A DNA stretch of 64,000 nt from Sporosalibacterium faouarense. Lineage in GTDB: Bacteria > Bacillota > Clostridia > Tissierellales > VENL01. The position numbers were made by a program, and so were the translations under genes. Of this stretch, positions 36,623 to 47,255 are shown piece after piece. Within the stretch, counting starts at the first letter, position 1; every line of letters starts with the position of its first letter. The stretch lies in the NCBI RefSeq assembly GCF_016765695.1, contig NZ_JAETGO010000043.1, forward strand, positions 62,001 to 126,000, in the 5' to 3' direction. The notes under the pieces were generated by a model that ran no database searches, was not told the DNA's origin, and saw only the letters and a program-made list of their open reading frames with translations.

Positions 36623-37408
36623 CTAATCGGTTTCAAAAGTAAATATAGCATCTTCTCCTTGTGTCAAATCTATCAAACCCTTTGAAATCTGCTCCTTATT
36701 GAAATCTTGTCTTTGTTCTAAACTTTCCATAATGTTAAAAACAAAGCTTAATTTATATTTTACATTATTTAGGTCACCAAATGCAACTTTAGTTCCAGAA
36801 TTAAATCTAAAATTAATGCTATAATCGTCATTAACTTCAATTTCAGAAATCTTACTATATATATCAATAGTATTGCAAAGTTCTAGAAAGTTTATAATAT
36901 CCTCTATGTTTCTATCTTCTTCTATTATTACCTTCTCACCTATAGATGCATTCTTAATTTTTAATCCATTAATTTGAGGGATATCCCCTTGAAATGCACT
37001 TTTAGCCTGGGCTATATCTATAATCATTCCTTCATCGTCTACAAGTATATAGGAACCCACATTAAGTAAGACCATATGTCTATTTCTTTCTACTATATTT
37101 ATATCTATCCTATTAGGAAATTTTCTGTCAACCCTTGCTTCTTTAATATATGGATGTAATAGCAAGCTTTCAATGGCTGTAGACGTATCTACTCTAAAAA
37201 TATTTTCTCCTTTTTGTATACCAGAAGCTAGTATAACATCATTATCTTTAAGTATTCCATCATTATTTACCTGAATTTTAGATATATTAAAAATATTAGT
37301 TTGAGAAAGCAAAATAAGAAAAACACTAGTAATTAAAAAAAGAATGACAATCATAAGTCCAATTTTTTTCTTTCTTATTTTCTTCTCAATTTTACTAGTT
37401 TTCTTCAA
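36623..37408 (-). CDS. ftsQ: Cell division protein FtsQ/DivIB
   Basis: The 261-residue bitopic protein has a basic N-terminus, one membrane helix (about 17-37), a POTRA domain starting FNISKIQVNNDGILK and LLLHPYIKEARVDRKFPNRIDINI split across strands, then the FtsQ region with DDEGMIIDI and LPQING-like sequence. It stabilises the divisome with FtsL and DivIC. Start TTG with AGGAGGTG. Located between murA and the DUF881 genes. Confidence 0.9.
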   Translation of the reverse strand: MKKTSKIEKKIRKKKIGLMIVILFLITSVFLILLSQTNIFNISKIQVNNDGILKDNDVILASGIQKGENIFRVDTSTAIESLLLHPYIKEARVDRKFPNRIDINIVERNRHMVLLNVGSYILVDDEGMIIDIAQAKSAFQGDIPQINGLKIKNASIGEKVIIEEDRNIEDIINFLELCNTIDIYSKISEIEVNDDYSINFRFNSGTKVAFGDLNNVKYKLSFVFNIMESLEQRQDFNKEQISKGLIDLTQGEDAIFTFETD

Positions 37409-37462
37409 TGATACACCTCCTCTAGGGCATGTCCAATTTAATCTAAGCAGCAGAAGCTGCTA

Positions 37463-38713
37463 TTATATTTTCTTAATATCAGCTCCTAGCGATTGAAGTA
37501 TTTTTTCTAAACCATCATATCCTCTTTCAATATGATATATATTATCAACCTCAGTAGTTCCTTTTGCAGCTAACCCTGATAATACAAGACTTGCTCCACC
37601 TCGTAGATCTTTAGCACTAACCTTAGCTCCAGTTAGTCCTTCAACTCCTTTTATTACAGCTGCCTTTCCAACTGTTTTTATATTAGCTCCCATTCTAACT
37701 AATTCTTCAACATGTTTAAATCTATTCTCAAAAACCGTCTCAGATATAATACTTGTTCCATTTGCCAATGATAGTAACGCCATCATCTGTGCTTGCATAT
37801 CTGTAGGAAATCCTGGAAACGGAAGAGTCTGAACAGTCTCGATTGCATTTGGTCTTCTTGGTCCAATAACTTTTAGTGTAGTGCAGTTATTATATACCAT
37901 ACAACCAGCTTCTCTAAGCTTTGCAATAATAGATTGTATATGTTCTACTTCAATATTTTTAAGCACAACTTCTCCTCCTGTTATAGCAGCAGCTACCATA
38001 TAAGTACCCGCAACAATTCTATCAGGGATTATATTATGCTCTACACTATTGAAGCTATCCACTCCATCTATTCTTATGACACTTGTTCCTGCTCCATAAA
38101 TCTTTGCCCCTGCTACATTTAAGTAATTTTGCAGGTCAATTATCTCAGGCTCACGGGCAGCATTTCTAATTATTGTTGTTCCCTTAGCTTTAACTGCAAC
38201 CATCATTATGTTCTCAGTGGCACCAACACTAGGATAGTCTAGTTGAATTTCACAACCTCTAAGATTCTCAGCTTTACAATATAAAAAACCATGAGATTCT
38301 TCTATTATTGCTCCCAACTCTCTAAGGGATTTTAGATGCAAATCAATTGGTCTAGGCCCGATTTCACAGCCTCCTGGATAACTAATTTCAACTTCACCAA
38401 ACCTGGCTAGCATTGCTCCCATTAATATAATGGAAGACCTCATTTCTCTTACTAGTTCCTCTGAAATTCTCATCTTATTTATAGGTCTTGAATCTACATA
38501 TGTCATATCATCCATTCTGTTAACCTTACAACCAATAGTTTTTAAAATCTGTTCCATAACTTCTACATCTCTTAAATTAGGACAATTAAAAATAGTACTT
38601 GTATCGTTATTAATTACTGTAGCGGCCAATACAGGTAAAACAGAATTCTTAGCTCCAGTGACATTTATTTCTCCTACTAATCTTTTGCCACCTTCAATTA
38701 TATACTTTCCCAT
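37463..38713 (-). CDS. murA: UDP-N-acetylglucosamine 1-carboxyvinyltransferase MurA
   Basis: MurA performs the first committed step of peptidoglycan synthesis. The 416-residue protein has ITGAKNSVLPVLAAT, IGPRPIDLHLKSL, the PEP-binding Cys region (YPGGCEIGPRP with the fosfomycin-target Cys), FPGFPTDMQAQ and ERGYDGL, typical of the family. RBS GGAGGTGAAAGG. Between murG and ftsQ. Confidence 0.97.
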   Translation of the reverse strand: MGKYIIEGGKRLVGEINVTGAKNSVLPVLAATVINNDTSTIFNCPNLRDVEVMEQILKTIGCKVNRMDDMTYVDSRPINKMRISEELVREMRSSIILMGAMLARFGEVEISYPGGCEIGPRPIDLHLKSLRELGAIIEESHGFLYCKAENLRGCEIQLDYPSVGATENIMMVAVKAKGTTIIRNAAREPEIIDLQNYLNVAGAKIYGAGTSVIRIDGVDSFNSVEHNIIPDRIVAGTYMVAAAITGGEVVLKNIEVEHIQSIIAKLREAGCMVYNNCTTLKVIGPRRPNAIETVQTLPFPGFPTDMQAQMMALLSLANGTSIISETVFENRFKHVEELVRMGANIKTVGKAAVIKGVEGLTGAKVSAKDLRGGASLVLSGLAAKGTTEVDNIYHIERGYDGLEKILQSLGADIKKI

Positions 38714-38815
38714 CCTTTCACCTCCAAAGAATATGTCTAAAAAAATAAGTATATAACCATAATATGCATATCCTTGTAAGGTGTTACATCAGTAATATTC
38801 TAATATGTTTATGTT

Positions 38816-39934
38816 TTATTTAACCATCTGATTTATTATTGCAATAATTCTATCAGCAGAATCAGTTATGCCTATTCGCTTACTATTTTGCTCCATTCTT
38901 CTTAGCTTTCTTTCATTCTTTAATAAATCTATAATTAAATTATTTAATTTCTCTCCTGATAGCTCCTTTTCAAGTACCATAACTCCTGCACCTTCATCCT
39001 CTAATGCCTTAGCATTAAATTCTTGATGATTATCAGTAGCATAAGCCTTAGGGATTATTATACTAGCCTTCCCTATGGCATTAATCTCTGCTATGGATAA
39101 TGCTCCACCACCAGTTATTATTAAATTAGCAATAGACTGTGCCTTTGGCATCTCAAATAAATAAGGTAATACTTTTATATTTTTATGAGTAGATAAATTA
39201 ATTCCTTTAGATTTGATTCCTTCAACAAAATTATCATATAATCTCTTTCCAGTTACATGAATAATTTGAATATCATCATTATTTATATTCTTAGCTATTA
39301 CTTCCTCCATTGCATCATTAAGACTTTTTTGTCCACCACTACCACCAAAAGATAAGACTGTTTTCTTTTGAGAAGTAATCCCTAATGATCTATAGGCGGA
39401 ACTCTTGTTTATTTCTTTTATATTTACAATTTCCTTACGAATTGGATTACCAGTTATAATTACTTTACTTGAATCTTTAAAATACTTTTTAGATTCTTCA
39501 AAGCTAGCTGCTATCTTATCAGTAAACTTTGATAGTATTCTATTAGTAATACCAGGTAATGCATTTTGTTCGTGTATCAAGGTTGGTATTCCCTTTAGCG
39601 AGGAAATAAGGACTAAAGGTCCACAAACATAACCTCCAGTTCCTATCACAATATCTGGCGAAAACTCTTTTATAAGTTTCCTAGCATCATTTAGTCCTAA
39701 TGCTAATTCCTTTATTGATTTCAATGTATCCATTGATAACTTTCTTCTAAAACCCTTAACTCTTATGCTTTTAAAGTTAAATCCTTCTTTAGGCACTATT
39801 TCTGATTCCATACTATTCTTTGTACCCACATACACTATAGATGAATCAGGATGTTCCTCTTTAATTTTCTTTGCTATGGCTAAGGCTGGATATATATGTC
39901 CCCCAGTTCCTCCACCTGTTATTAGAACCTTCAA
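38816..39934 (-). CDS. murG: UDP-GlcNAc:lipid I GlcNAc transferase MurG
   Basis: MurG converts lipid I to lipid II at the inner face of the membrane. The 372-residue GT-B protein has LITGGGTGGHIYPALAIA, VIGTGGYVCGPLVL, LIHEQNALPG, LSFGGSGGQKSLND and VITGGGALSIAEINAIGKA. Start TTG with AGGAG 11 nt upstream. Follows ftsW by 7 nt. Confidence 0.96.
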   Translation of the reverse strand: MKVLITGGGTGGHIYPALAIAKKIKEEHPDSSIVYVGTKNSMESEIVPKEGFNFKSIRVKGFRRKLSMDTLKSIKELALGLNDARKLIKEFSPDIVIGTGGYVCGPLVLISSLKGIPTLIHEQNALPGITNRILSKFTDKIAASFEESKKYFKDSSKVIITGNPIRKEIVNIKEINKSSAYRSLGITSQKKTVLSFGGSGGQKSLNDAMEEVIAKNINNDDIQIIHVTGKRLYDNFVEGIKSKGINLSTHKNIKVLPYLFEMPKAQSIANLIITGGGALSIAEINAIGKASIIIPKAYATDNHQEFNAKALEDEGAGVMVLEKELSGEKLNNLIIDLLKNERKLRRMEQNSKRIGITDSADRIIAIINQMVK

Positions 39935-39941
39935 TTAACTC

Positions 39942-41045
39942 TCAACTCCTATCTAGTTCAGTATGTCTTGATATATTAAGTAGAATTCCAACTGCAGCCA
40001 TATACACCATCAGTGATGTACCACCATAACTTATAAATGGTAACGGAATTCCTGTTGGTGGCATAGATGAAGTCACTACAGCTATATGTATTAATGTCTG
40101 AACTGCAATCAATGATACTATTCCTGAAGCTAATAGACAACCGAATAAATCCTTAGCATTCAATGCTATTCTAATACCTCTCCATATTATTAGTAGGAAA
40201 AGAACTATTACAGTAATACAACCAATAAAACCTAACTCCTCACCAATAATTGCAAATATAAAGTCATTGTAGGGTTCAGGTATATAAAAAAATTTCTGTC
40301 TACTCTTACCGAGTCCAGCCCCGAAAACTCCACCGGAGCCTAAAGCGTATAGAGACTGAACAACCTGCCAACCTATTCCACTCTTATATTCAAAAGGATT
40401 TAAAAAAGCCATAATTCTATTAAGTCTAAAATCTTCTAGTGCAATTGCTCCTGCCACTGCTCCCAAGCCAAGTACCCCTAAGACAGTTAAATGTAGCATT
40501 TTCATTCCCGCAATGAAGAGTATTATTACTAAAGCCATACCTAAAACAGCACTAGTACTAAGGTCTTTTTGCATAAGTATAGTTCCTGTTCCAATACCGA
40601 TTATGACCAATGCTGGTAAAACACCCTTCTTTATACTTTTAATGTCTTCCTTCCTTCTGCTTAGAAATGATGTTAAATAAATAATTGAACCTAACTTCAT
40701 TGCATCAGAAGGTTGAACAGTTGTAATTCCAAAATTTATCCATCTTTTAGCACCATTTATTTCTATTCCTAAGGGAGTATAAAGAAGCAAACTTAGCCCA
40801 ATACACCCTAAAAATATCAACTTGGATAGTTTATTTAATCTCCAGTAAGGAAAGTTCATAAAAAACAACATTGCAAAAAGCCCTATTACTCCAGCTATAA
40901 GTTGCTTTTTAAGAAAATAATAACCATCATTCATTTTATACAATGCATTAGGCCAACTAGAGCTAAATACCATTATAATACCTATAAATACTAGTAAAAT
41001 GGTAGCTATCATTAGTGTAAAATCACTGGCTTTACCCTTTGCCAT
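39942..41045 (-). CDS. ftsW: Peptidoglycan glycosyltransferase FtsW (SEDS)
   Basis: FtsW polymerises lipid II at the septum with its partner PBP. The 367-residue protein has ten membrane helices and SEDS motifs such as GINGAKRWI, QPSDAMKLG (SEFMK position), LNPFEYKSGIGWQVVQSL in parts, ALGSGGVFGAGLGKSRQK, PEPYNDFIFAIIGEELG and PFISYGGTS. One nt after murD. Could also be called SpoVE, which shares this position in Bacillus. Confidence 0.94.
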   Translation of the reverse strand: MAKGKASDFTLMIATILLVFIGIIMVFSSSWPNALYKMNDGYYFLKKQLIAGVIGLFAMLFFMNFPYWRLNKLSKLIFLGCIGLSLLLYTPLGIEINGAKRWINFGITTVQPSDAMKLGSIIYLTSFLSRRKEDIKSIKKGVLPALVIIGIGTGTILMQKDLSTSAVLGMALVIILFIAGMKMLHLTVLGVLGLGAVAGAIALEDFRLNRIMAFLNPFEYKSGIGWQVVQSLYALGSGGVFGAGLGKSRQKFFYIPEPYNDFIFAIIGEELGFIGCITVIVLFLLIIWRGIRIALNAKDLFGCLLASGIVSLIAVQTLIHIAVVTSSMPPTGIPLPFISYGGTSLMVYMAAVGILLNISRHTELDRS

Positions 41046-41046
41046 A

Positions 41047-42405
41047 TTAAGCCCTCCTTAAGCCTTTTACCTCATTTACAAAATCCTCTCCCCTGACTTC
41101 AAAATTCTTATACATATCCCAACTTGCACATGCAGGAGAAAGAAGGATATTATCTCCAGAGCTGCTGAGTTCATAGCTCTTTTTAACAGCCCTTTTCATA
41201 TCCTCTACTATATATATATTATTGAATCCATGACTTATTGCTGTCTTTTTTATTTTTTCTGCAGTTTCTCCTAGTAAAACTAATGCTTTAACCTTTCCAT
41301 TAAAACTCTCAATAAACTCTGTAAAGTCACTTCCCTTATCCATCCCACCAGCTATTAAAATAATCGGGCTCTTTATAGCCTTTACTGCATTAATTGAAGA
41401 ATCTGGATTAGTTCCTTTTGAGTCATTATAAAAGCTAACTCCATTAATTTCTTCTACAAATTTCAATCTATGCTCTACTCCCTTAAATTCCCTTAAGGTT
41501 TTAGCTATTATCTCTATATCTACACCCATAATCCAAGCAGCACAAGTAGCTGCTAAAGCATCTTGTAAAATATGTTTTCCTGGAAGTCCAACCTCTGAAT
41601 AAGGTAACACCTCTATGATTTGCTTTCCATCATTTACTACTATATACTCACCATCAATATAAACTCCTCTTTTTAACGAGCTGTCTGTGCTAAAGTATAT
41701 TAGATTTGAGTTAATCTCATCTTCTAACTTGGAAAGTATTTTATCATCATAATTCAAGATAGTATAATCTTCTTTATCTTGATTATTAAATATTTTCTTT
41801 TTAGCATTTACATAATTATCAAAAGTTCCATGCCAATTAATATGGTCTGGTGTTACATTCAATATAATGCTTATTTTAGGTTTAAAATCAAAAGTACTTT
41901 CTAATTGAAAGCTACTTGTTTCTATTACAAATACATCATTTTCCGACGAATTTACAAGCTCCCATAATATTCCTACTCCTATATTTCCAGTAACATGAGG
42001 ATTCTGACCAGAATTCTTAAAAATTTCTCCTATCAACGTAGTAGTGGTAGTTTTCCCATTAGTACCAGTAATAGCAATCATAGGGTTATTACTTAACCGA
42101 CTTGCCAACTCAATATCAGTTATTATTTCAATCCCTTTTTCTCTTGCACTATTTAACAAAGGAATATTTAAAGGAACTCCTGGATTTTTTATAATTAAAT
42201 CAATGCTATCCACATCTACGTCATTACTTCCCAAAACATAGTTAACTTTTATGCCTTCAAGCTTTTTTATATCTTCAACTAGTTCTTCTTTTTTTTTCAT
42301 ATCTGTAATAGTTATATTTGCCCCTAGTCTATTAATTGCCTTTGCAGTAGATACACCACTTACAGCCAAACCAAGAACAACAATATTTTTATCTTTGAGA
42401 TTCAT
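41047..42405 (-). CDS. murD: UDP-MurNAc-L-alanine:D-glutamate ligase MurD
   Basis: MurD adds D-Glu to UDP-MurNAc-Ala. The 452-residue Mur ligase has VLGLAVSGVSTAKA, the P-loop ITGTNGKTTTTTLIG, NVTPDHINWHG, EHRLKFVEEINGVSFYNDSKGTNP in parts, and LSPACASWDMYKNFEVRGE. RBS AGAAGGTGG. Between mraY and ftsW. Confidence 0.97.
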   Translation of the reverse strand: MNLKDKNIVVLGLAVSGVSTAKAINRLGANITITDMKKKEELVEDIKKLEGIKVNYVLGSNDVDVDSIDLIIKNPGVPLNIPLLNSAREKGIEIITDIELASRLSNNPMIAITGTNGKTTTTTLIGEIFKNSGQNPHVTGNIGVGILWELVNSSENDVFVIETSSFQLESTFDFKPKISIILNVTPDHINWHGTFDNYVNAKKKIFNNQDKEDYTILNYDDKILSKLEDEINSNLIYFSTDSSLKRGVYIDGEYIVVNDGKQIIEVLPYSEVGLPGKHILQDALAATCAAWIMGVDIEIIAKTLREFKGVEHRLKFVEEINGVSFYNDSKGTNPDSSINAVKAIKSPIILIAGGMDKGSDFTEFIESFNGKVKALVLLGETAEKIKKTAISHGFNNIYIVEDMKRAVKKSYELSSSGDNILLSPACASWDMYKNFEVRGEDFVNEVKGLRRA

Positions 42406-42502
42406 TTTGCCACCTTCTTTACATATTGTAGTTTATATATATTACTCTATAAGTCTTAACAACCTTTTCACTCTAGATACATATGTAAACTTTTTCAGAT
42501 TG

Positions 42503-43462
42503 CTAAACAGCAAAAAGACCTACTAAACATAGTACAAAAGTAATTGTCCAAAACACTGCTACTACTTTAGTCTCTTTCCATCCCTTTTCTTCATAATGAT
42601 GGTGTAGTGGACTCATTCTAAATACTCTCTTTCCTGTCAACTTATATGATGTAACCTGAATTATAACAGATAATGCTTCTGCAAAATAGATACCACCAAC
42701 AATAGGTATTATCAATGAAAGGTTAAGTAGAATTGCTGCTGCAGCCACAGCTCCCCCTAAGGCTAATGATCCAGTATCTCCCATAAAAACCTTAGCTGGA
42801 TGAACATTGTACCTTAGAAATCCTAATAATCCACCTACCAATGCAGCAGAGAATATAGCAACACTGTCATTACCAGCTTGAATTGCAACTATACTAAAGA
42901 ATACCATTACAATTAAAGTGACACCTGAAGCCAAACCATCTAATCCATCAGTTAGATTTACACTATTTACTACAGCTACCACAACAAAAGATATAAATGG
43001 TATGTATAAGAATCCTAAGTCAATAGTAGTATTAATAAAAGGTATTAATAATTTTGTCCCCATTAAAGAAGTACTTGATTGATAAAAAGCTAGAATAACT
43101 GCTAACACAATTTGAAGAAAAAGCTTTTGATAAGCCCTCAATCCTAGATTTCTCTTTAACACAACTTTAATAAAATCATCTATGAACCCTATTAACCCAA
43201 ATCCAATTGTTGATAATAGCAACACTATCATATCATTATTTAGTACTCCTGAAGTTAGTGTAGTCAACAACAGTGCAGCGATAAACATTATTCCTCCCAT
43301 CACAGGAGTTCCGCCTTTCTTGAAATGGCTTTTAGGTCCTTCTTCCCTAATACTTTGGCCTGCCTTAAGTCTTCTCAATAAAGGAATTACCAAAGGTCCT
43401 AATAACAATGTAATAAAAAATGCAATAACAATAATTCTAATTATATCCTTATATTCTACCAT
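42503..43462 (-). CDS. mraY: Phospho-MurNAc-pentapeptide transferase MraY
   Basis: MraY makes lipid I from UDP-MurNAc-pentapeptide and undecaprenyl phosphate. The 319-residue protein has ten membrane helices and GPKSHFKKGGTPVMGG, the catalytic Asp region GFIDDFIKV, VNLTDGLDGLASG and MSPLHHHYEEKGW. RBS AGGAGAAG. Between murE and murD; there is no murF in the window. Confidence 0.97.
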   Translation of the reverse strand: MVEYKDIIRIIVIAFFITLLLGPLVIPLLRRLKAGQSIREEGPKSHFKKGGTPVMGGIMFIAALLLTTLTSGVLNNDMIVLLLSTIGFGLIGFIDDFIKVVLKRNLGLRAYQKLFLQIVLAVILAFYQSSTSLMGTKLLIPFINTTIDLGFLYIPFISFVVVAVVNSVNLTDGLDGLASGVTLIVMVFFSIVAIQAGNDSVAIFSAALVGGLLGFLRYNVHPAKVFMGDTGSLALGGAVAAAAILLNLSLIIPIVGGIYFAEALSVIIQVTSYKLTGKRVFRMSPLHHHYEEKGWKETKVVAVFWTITFVLCLVGLFAV

Positions 43463-43497
43463 CTTTCTTCTCCTCTCAAGTTAAGGTTTATTAACTT

Positions 43498-44976
43498 TTA
43501 ATGTTCTTCATTCAAAATGTCATATACAATCTTTCTCTCATCAAATGGCAATATTGTATCTTCTATTAAAGTATATGTTTCATGACCTTTACCTGCTAAT
43601 AAGATCACATCATTTGCCATGCTATTATCCAAAGCATATCTAATAGCTTCTTTCCTATCTATTATTGATATAAAATCATTCCTCACTTTATGTACACCTA
43701 CAAGAATTTCATCAATAATTCTTTTAGGATCTTCTGATCTTGGATTGTCTGATGTTACTATGCATACATCACTGTTTTTAGCAGCTATCTCACCCATTTT
43801 AGGCCGTTTTGATCTGTCTCTGTCTCCACCGCCCCCAAATAAAACTATTATTCTACCAGTTGCAAATTGTTTAATAGTTTTTAAGGCATTCTCTAGTCCT
43901 TCAGGAGTATGGGCGAAATCTATGATTACCGTAAAATCTCTATCTACTGGTATAACTTCAAATCGTCCTTTTATTCCCTTGATAGATTCTATTCCTTGCT
44001 TTATCGTCTGCAAATCAATTTCATATATATATCCACAAGCTGCTGCTGCCAATGTATTATAGACTGTAAACTCTCCAGGTGTATTTGTTACTATTGTAAT
44101 TTTACCCTTAGGAGTATTCAAAGTATACCTTACTCCTTGGGCACTATAAACTATATTTGAAGCAAAAATGTCTGCTGAACTATCTAAACCATAAGTCAAT
44201 AACTGGGTTTTCAAATTCTTTACTTCATTAAATATACGTCTTCCATATCTATCATCAATATTAATAATATTACATTTTTGAGTCTTATAAAATAGTTTTA
44301 TTTTTGCATTATAATAATTATCGAAGTTCTTATGATAATCTAAATGATCGGTTGTTAAGTTAGTAAATACTCCCACATCAAACTGACAATAATCAACCCT
44401 ACCTAAGTCCAATGCATGGGATGAAGCCTCCATAACACATAGGTTGATTTCAGCATCAGCCATGGAGTTAAATATTTCTTGTATTTCTAAAGGCTCAGGT
44501 GTTGTATTTTTAGTTCTCTTTAATTCTCCATCTATCAAATTTCCTATACTTCCTATAATCCCTACCTTTTTGCCATATTCTTTAAATATAGCTTCTACAT
44601 AATATGTAATTGATGTCTTTCCATTAGTTCCAGTAACTCCTATAAGCTCCATTTTCTCAGAAGGCTTATTATAAAATCTAGATGCAATTCTAGCTAATGC
44701 CCTTCTTGTGTTTTCAACACTTATCATAGTTACTCTATCTTCATTACTTATATTCCCTATTTCATAAAGCTCTTTGGATATTACAATTGCCGAGGCCCCA
44801 TTGTCTATAGCTTCAGATATATACTTATGACCATCAACACTAAAACCATCAATTGCCACAAAAAGACTATTTTTTAATGCATTTCTAGAATCATCAACTA
44901 CTTTGCTAATATCAATATCTGTAGGACCATCTATATCTATAACTCTAATTCCCTTTAACAAATCTATAAGCTTCAT
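43498..44976 (-). CDS. murE: UDP-MurNAc-tripeptide synthetase MurE, probably meso-DAP-adding
   Basis: MurE adds the third residue of the stem peptide. The 492-residue protein has P-loop VTGTNGKTSITYY, TTPEPLEIQEIF, EASSHALDLGRV, NLTTDHLDYH, and VTSDNPRSEDPKRI. The DNPR motif is the mark of meso-diaminopimelate specificity. RBS GGGAGAGTG. A hairpin separates it from spoVD upstream. Confidence 0.96.
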   Translation of the reverse strand: MKLIDLLKGIRVIDIDGPTDIDISKVVDDSRNALKNSLFVAIDGFSVDGHKYISEAIDNGASAIVISKELYEIGNISNEDRVTMISVENTRRALARIASRFYNKPSEKMELIGVTGTNGKTSITYYVEAIFKEYGKKVGIIGSIGNLIDGELKRTKNTTPEPLEIQEIFNSMADAEINLCVMEASSHALDLGRVDYCQFDVGVFTNLTTDHLDYHKNFDNYYNAKIKLFYKTQKCNIINIDDRYGRRIFNEVKNLKTQLLTYGLDSSADIFASNIVYSAQGVRYTLNTPKGKITIVTNTPGEFTVYNTLAAAACGYIYEIDLQTIKQGIESIKGIKGRFEVIPVDRDFTVIIDFAHTPEGLENALKTIKQFATGRIIVLFGGGGDRDRSKRPKMGEIAAKNSDVCIVTSDNPRSEDPKRIIDEILVGVHKVRNDFISIIDRKEAIRYALDNSMANDVILLAGKGHETYTLIEDTILPFDERKIVYDILNEEH

Positions 44977-45032
44977 ACATCACACTCTCCCATTGATAAT
45001 ATCATATATTTATGATTAATAATAGTCTATTC

Positions 45033-45075
45033 AAAGGGCAACATTCAAACCTTTTGCTTGAAGTTGCCCTTTTTT
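45033..45075. terminator. Hairpin between spoVD and murE
   Basis: AAAGGGCAAC and GTTGCCCTTT pair, with an inner TTCAA/TTGAA extension, immediately after the spoVD stop. The T-run is on the plus-strand side, so for the minus-strand operon it is probably a partial terminator or RNA-stabilising hairpin that lowers read-through into murE. Confidence 0.6.
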
Positions 45076-45077
45076 GA

Positions 45078-47255
45078 TTACCAATCTCTTTTTTGGAACT
45101 CAACCTCTATTAATGAATTGAATTTAACTTCTGTTCCAGGCTTAGGTACTTGATCCATAACTAGGCCATTGCCATTAAACTTGAACCGTAGATTCATTTC
45201 ATTAAGAGTTTCAATTACTTTTTCAGGAGATTGACCTTTTAAGTTAGGCACTATGATAGTATCCTCAACTTCAACTTTATCTTGTGTATAAAGCTCTATC
45301 TTCGATCCTTTATTAACTTCTGTATTAGCCTTTGGAAATTGGTCTACAATTATAAGACTACCTTTCGCTCCAGACTCTTGAGTTGTATATTTAAATCCTT
45401 GACCTGCTAACATTTCTGCAGCTTCATTTAAATCTTTTCCAGTTACATCTGGTACTATAACCTTTTTCTTTAATTCTTCCTCTAATTCTTCGGCAGTATA
45501 TTTTAATTCAACATCTAAATAATCTAGTGTTTCCTTTACCACTTCTCCTGCCACTGGCGCTGCAATAAGTCCACCATAATAAACTCCTGTACTTGGTTCA
45601 TCAATTATTACTAGTACAGCTATCTCTGGATCATCTGTAGGGGCTATAGCTGCAAAAGAAGCAATATACTTTCCAGAAGCATACCTACCATCTACTACTT
45701 TTTGAGCTGTACCTGTTTTACCACCTACTCTGTAACCTGCTGTATATGCATTTCCGCCAGTTCCATTATCGACAACTGACCTAAGTATCTCCATCATAGT
45801 GTCAGAAGTTTCCTTAGATATAACTCTTTTTTTAACTTCTGGCTTAAACTCATGTACTAGCTCACCATTTTGGTCCCTTAGTTCTTTTACAATTCTAGGC
45901 TCCATAAGCTCTCCACCATTTGCAACAGCTGACATAGCAGTTACTAACTGAATAGGAGTTACAGCTATACCTTGACCAAAAGACATAGTGGCTAAATTTA
46001 CTTCTTTTATGTATTCAGGTCTAATCACTAGCCCATAGGCTTCACTAGTTAAATCTATCCCTGTTTTATCACCAAATCCAAACTCTCTAACATATTCATA
46101 CATCTTATCTTTACCAAGTCGTAATCCCACCTCAACAAAGACTTCATTACAAGAATTCTCTGCCCCTTCAACAAATGTCTGAGTCCCATGGGGATTATAG
46201 TATCTCCAGCATTTAATTGGCTTAGGACTCTTTACTTGTCTAACATATCCATCACAATGGAAGGTGCTATCTTTAGTTACAACTCCTTCTTCTAACCCTG
46301 CCGCTGCTGTAATAATTTTAAATGTTGATCCAGGTTCATAGTTATCACTGATAGTATATGGTCTCCATATACTATTCCATTCTTTAATTAGCTGTTCTTG
46401 AGATAATTGAGCCCATTCTTGTTTTTGCTCCTCTGTGACAGGTTCTCTTGGGTTGTTTGGGTCGAAATCAGGCTTTGTTGACATTGCCAATACATTACCA
46501 GTTTTTGGCTCCATAATTATTACTGCTGTCCTCTTTGCCTTATTTTTAACTTGAGCTTCAAGGGCTGCTTTTTCAGCAATATGCTGAATTGTTTCATCTA
46601 TAGTTAAAACAGCATTTAATCCTGATTCTGGCTCCACTAGCCTTTCTACATCTCCAGGTAACTGTCTTCCTAGTGAGTCAGTGTTTTTAATCAGCCGACC
46701 TGGTGTGCCTGTTAAATACTTATCATAGGTCCGTTCAACTCCATAAAGACCTTTATTATCATAGTCAGTAAAGCCTAAAATATATGATGCAAAGTTACCA
46801 TATGGATAATATCTTTTGTTATCAGGAACTATTACTATCCCATCCAGATCTGCTTCTCTAAGCTCATCTGCTTCTTCATCACTAATCCATCTTTTTATTT
46901 TTACTATACTTTGCCTCTTAGTTAAATCAGATAGTACGTCTTCTTTATCTAGATCCAGTATTGTAGAAATAATCTCTGCTGATCTTTCAGGCTCATTTAC
47001 ATCAGCAGGTATACAATCAACTTGGTAGGAGCTTATGCTCACTGCCAACTCCTTACCATTTCTATCATATATTGCTCCCCGTTTAGGTCCAATAGGTATG
47101 TCTTTAGCCCATTGCTCTAAAGCTTCATCCTTTAATCCTTGACCTCTAACAATTTGAATATATCCCAGTCTCATCATTAATCCAAAAACAACTACTGAGA
47201 CTGCTAAAAGCATAAAAACTAATCTTTTTTTAGTTGTAAAAGTAGGTGAAGACAC
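45078..47255 (-). CDS. spoVD: Class B penicillin-binding protein with two PASTA domains (SpoVD-like)
   Basis: The 725-residue transpeptidase has an N-terminal membrane helix (about 13-30), a PBP dimerisation domain, and a transpeptidase domain with STFK (in YEPGSTFKIITAAAG), SCN and KTGTAQK. Two C-terminal PASTA domains start VPDVTGKDLNEAAEML and VPNLKGQSPEKVIETL. Position before murE and the PASTA tail fit SpoVD, which makes spore cortex. Start GTG with AGGAGG. Close paralogue of the gene upstream. Confidence 0.88.
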   Translation of the reverse strand: MSSPTFTTKKRLVFMLLAVSVVVFGLMMRLGYIQIVRGQGLKDEALEQWAKDIPIGPKRGAIYDRNGKELAVSISSYQVDCIPADVNEPERSAEIISTILDLDKEDVLSDLTKRQSIVKIKRWISDEEADELREADLDGIVIVPDNKRYYPYGNFASYILGFTDYDNKGLYGVERTYDKYLTGTPGRLIKNTDSLGRQLPGDVERLVEPESGLNAVLTIDETIQHIAEKAALEAQVKNKAKRTAVIIMEPKTGNVLAMSTKPDFDPNNPREPVTEEQKQEWAQLSQEQLIKEWNSIWRPYTISDNYEPGSTFKIITAAAGLEEGVVTKDSTFHCDGYVRQVKSPKPIKCWRYYNPHGTQTFVEGAENSCNEVFVEVGLRLGKDKMYEYVREFGFGDKTGIDLTSEAYGLVIRPEYIKEVNLATMSFGQGIAVTPIQLVTAMSAVANGGELMEPRIVKELRDQNGELVHEFKPEVKKRVISKETSDTMMEILRSVVDNGTGGNAYTAGYRVGGKTGTAQKVVDGRYASGKYIASFAAIAPTDDPEIAVLVIIDEPSTGVYYGGLIAAPVAGEVVKETLDYLDVELKYTAEELEEELKKKVIVPDVTGKDLNEAAEMLAGQGFKYTTQESGAKGSLIIVDQFPKANTEVNKGSKIELYTQDKVEVEDTIIVPNLKGQSPEKVIETLNEMNLRFKFNGNGLVMDQVPKPGTEVKFNSLIEVEFQKRDW

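Noticed and set aside
43619-44062. Forward-strand open frame of 147 codons opposite murE
   Set aside because: Complete overlap with well-conserved MurE motifs, no RBS and no recognisable domain.
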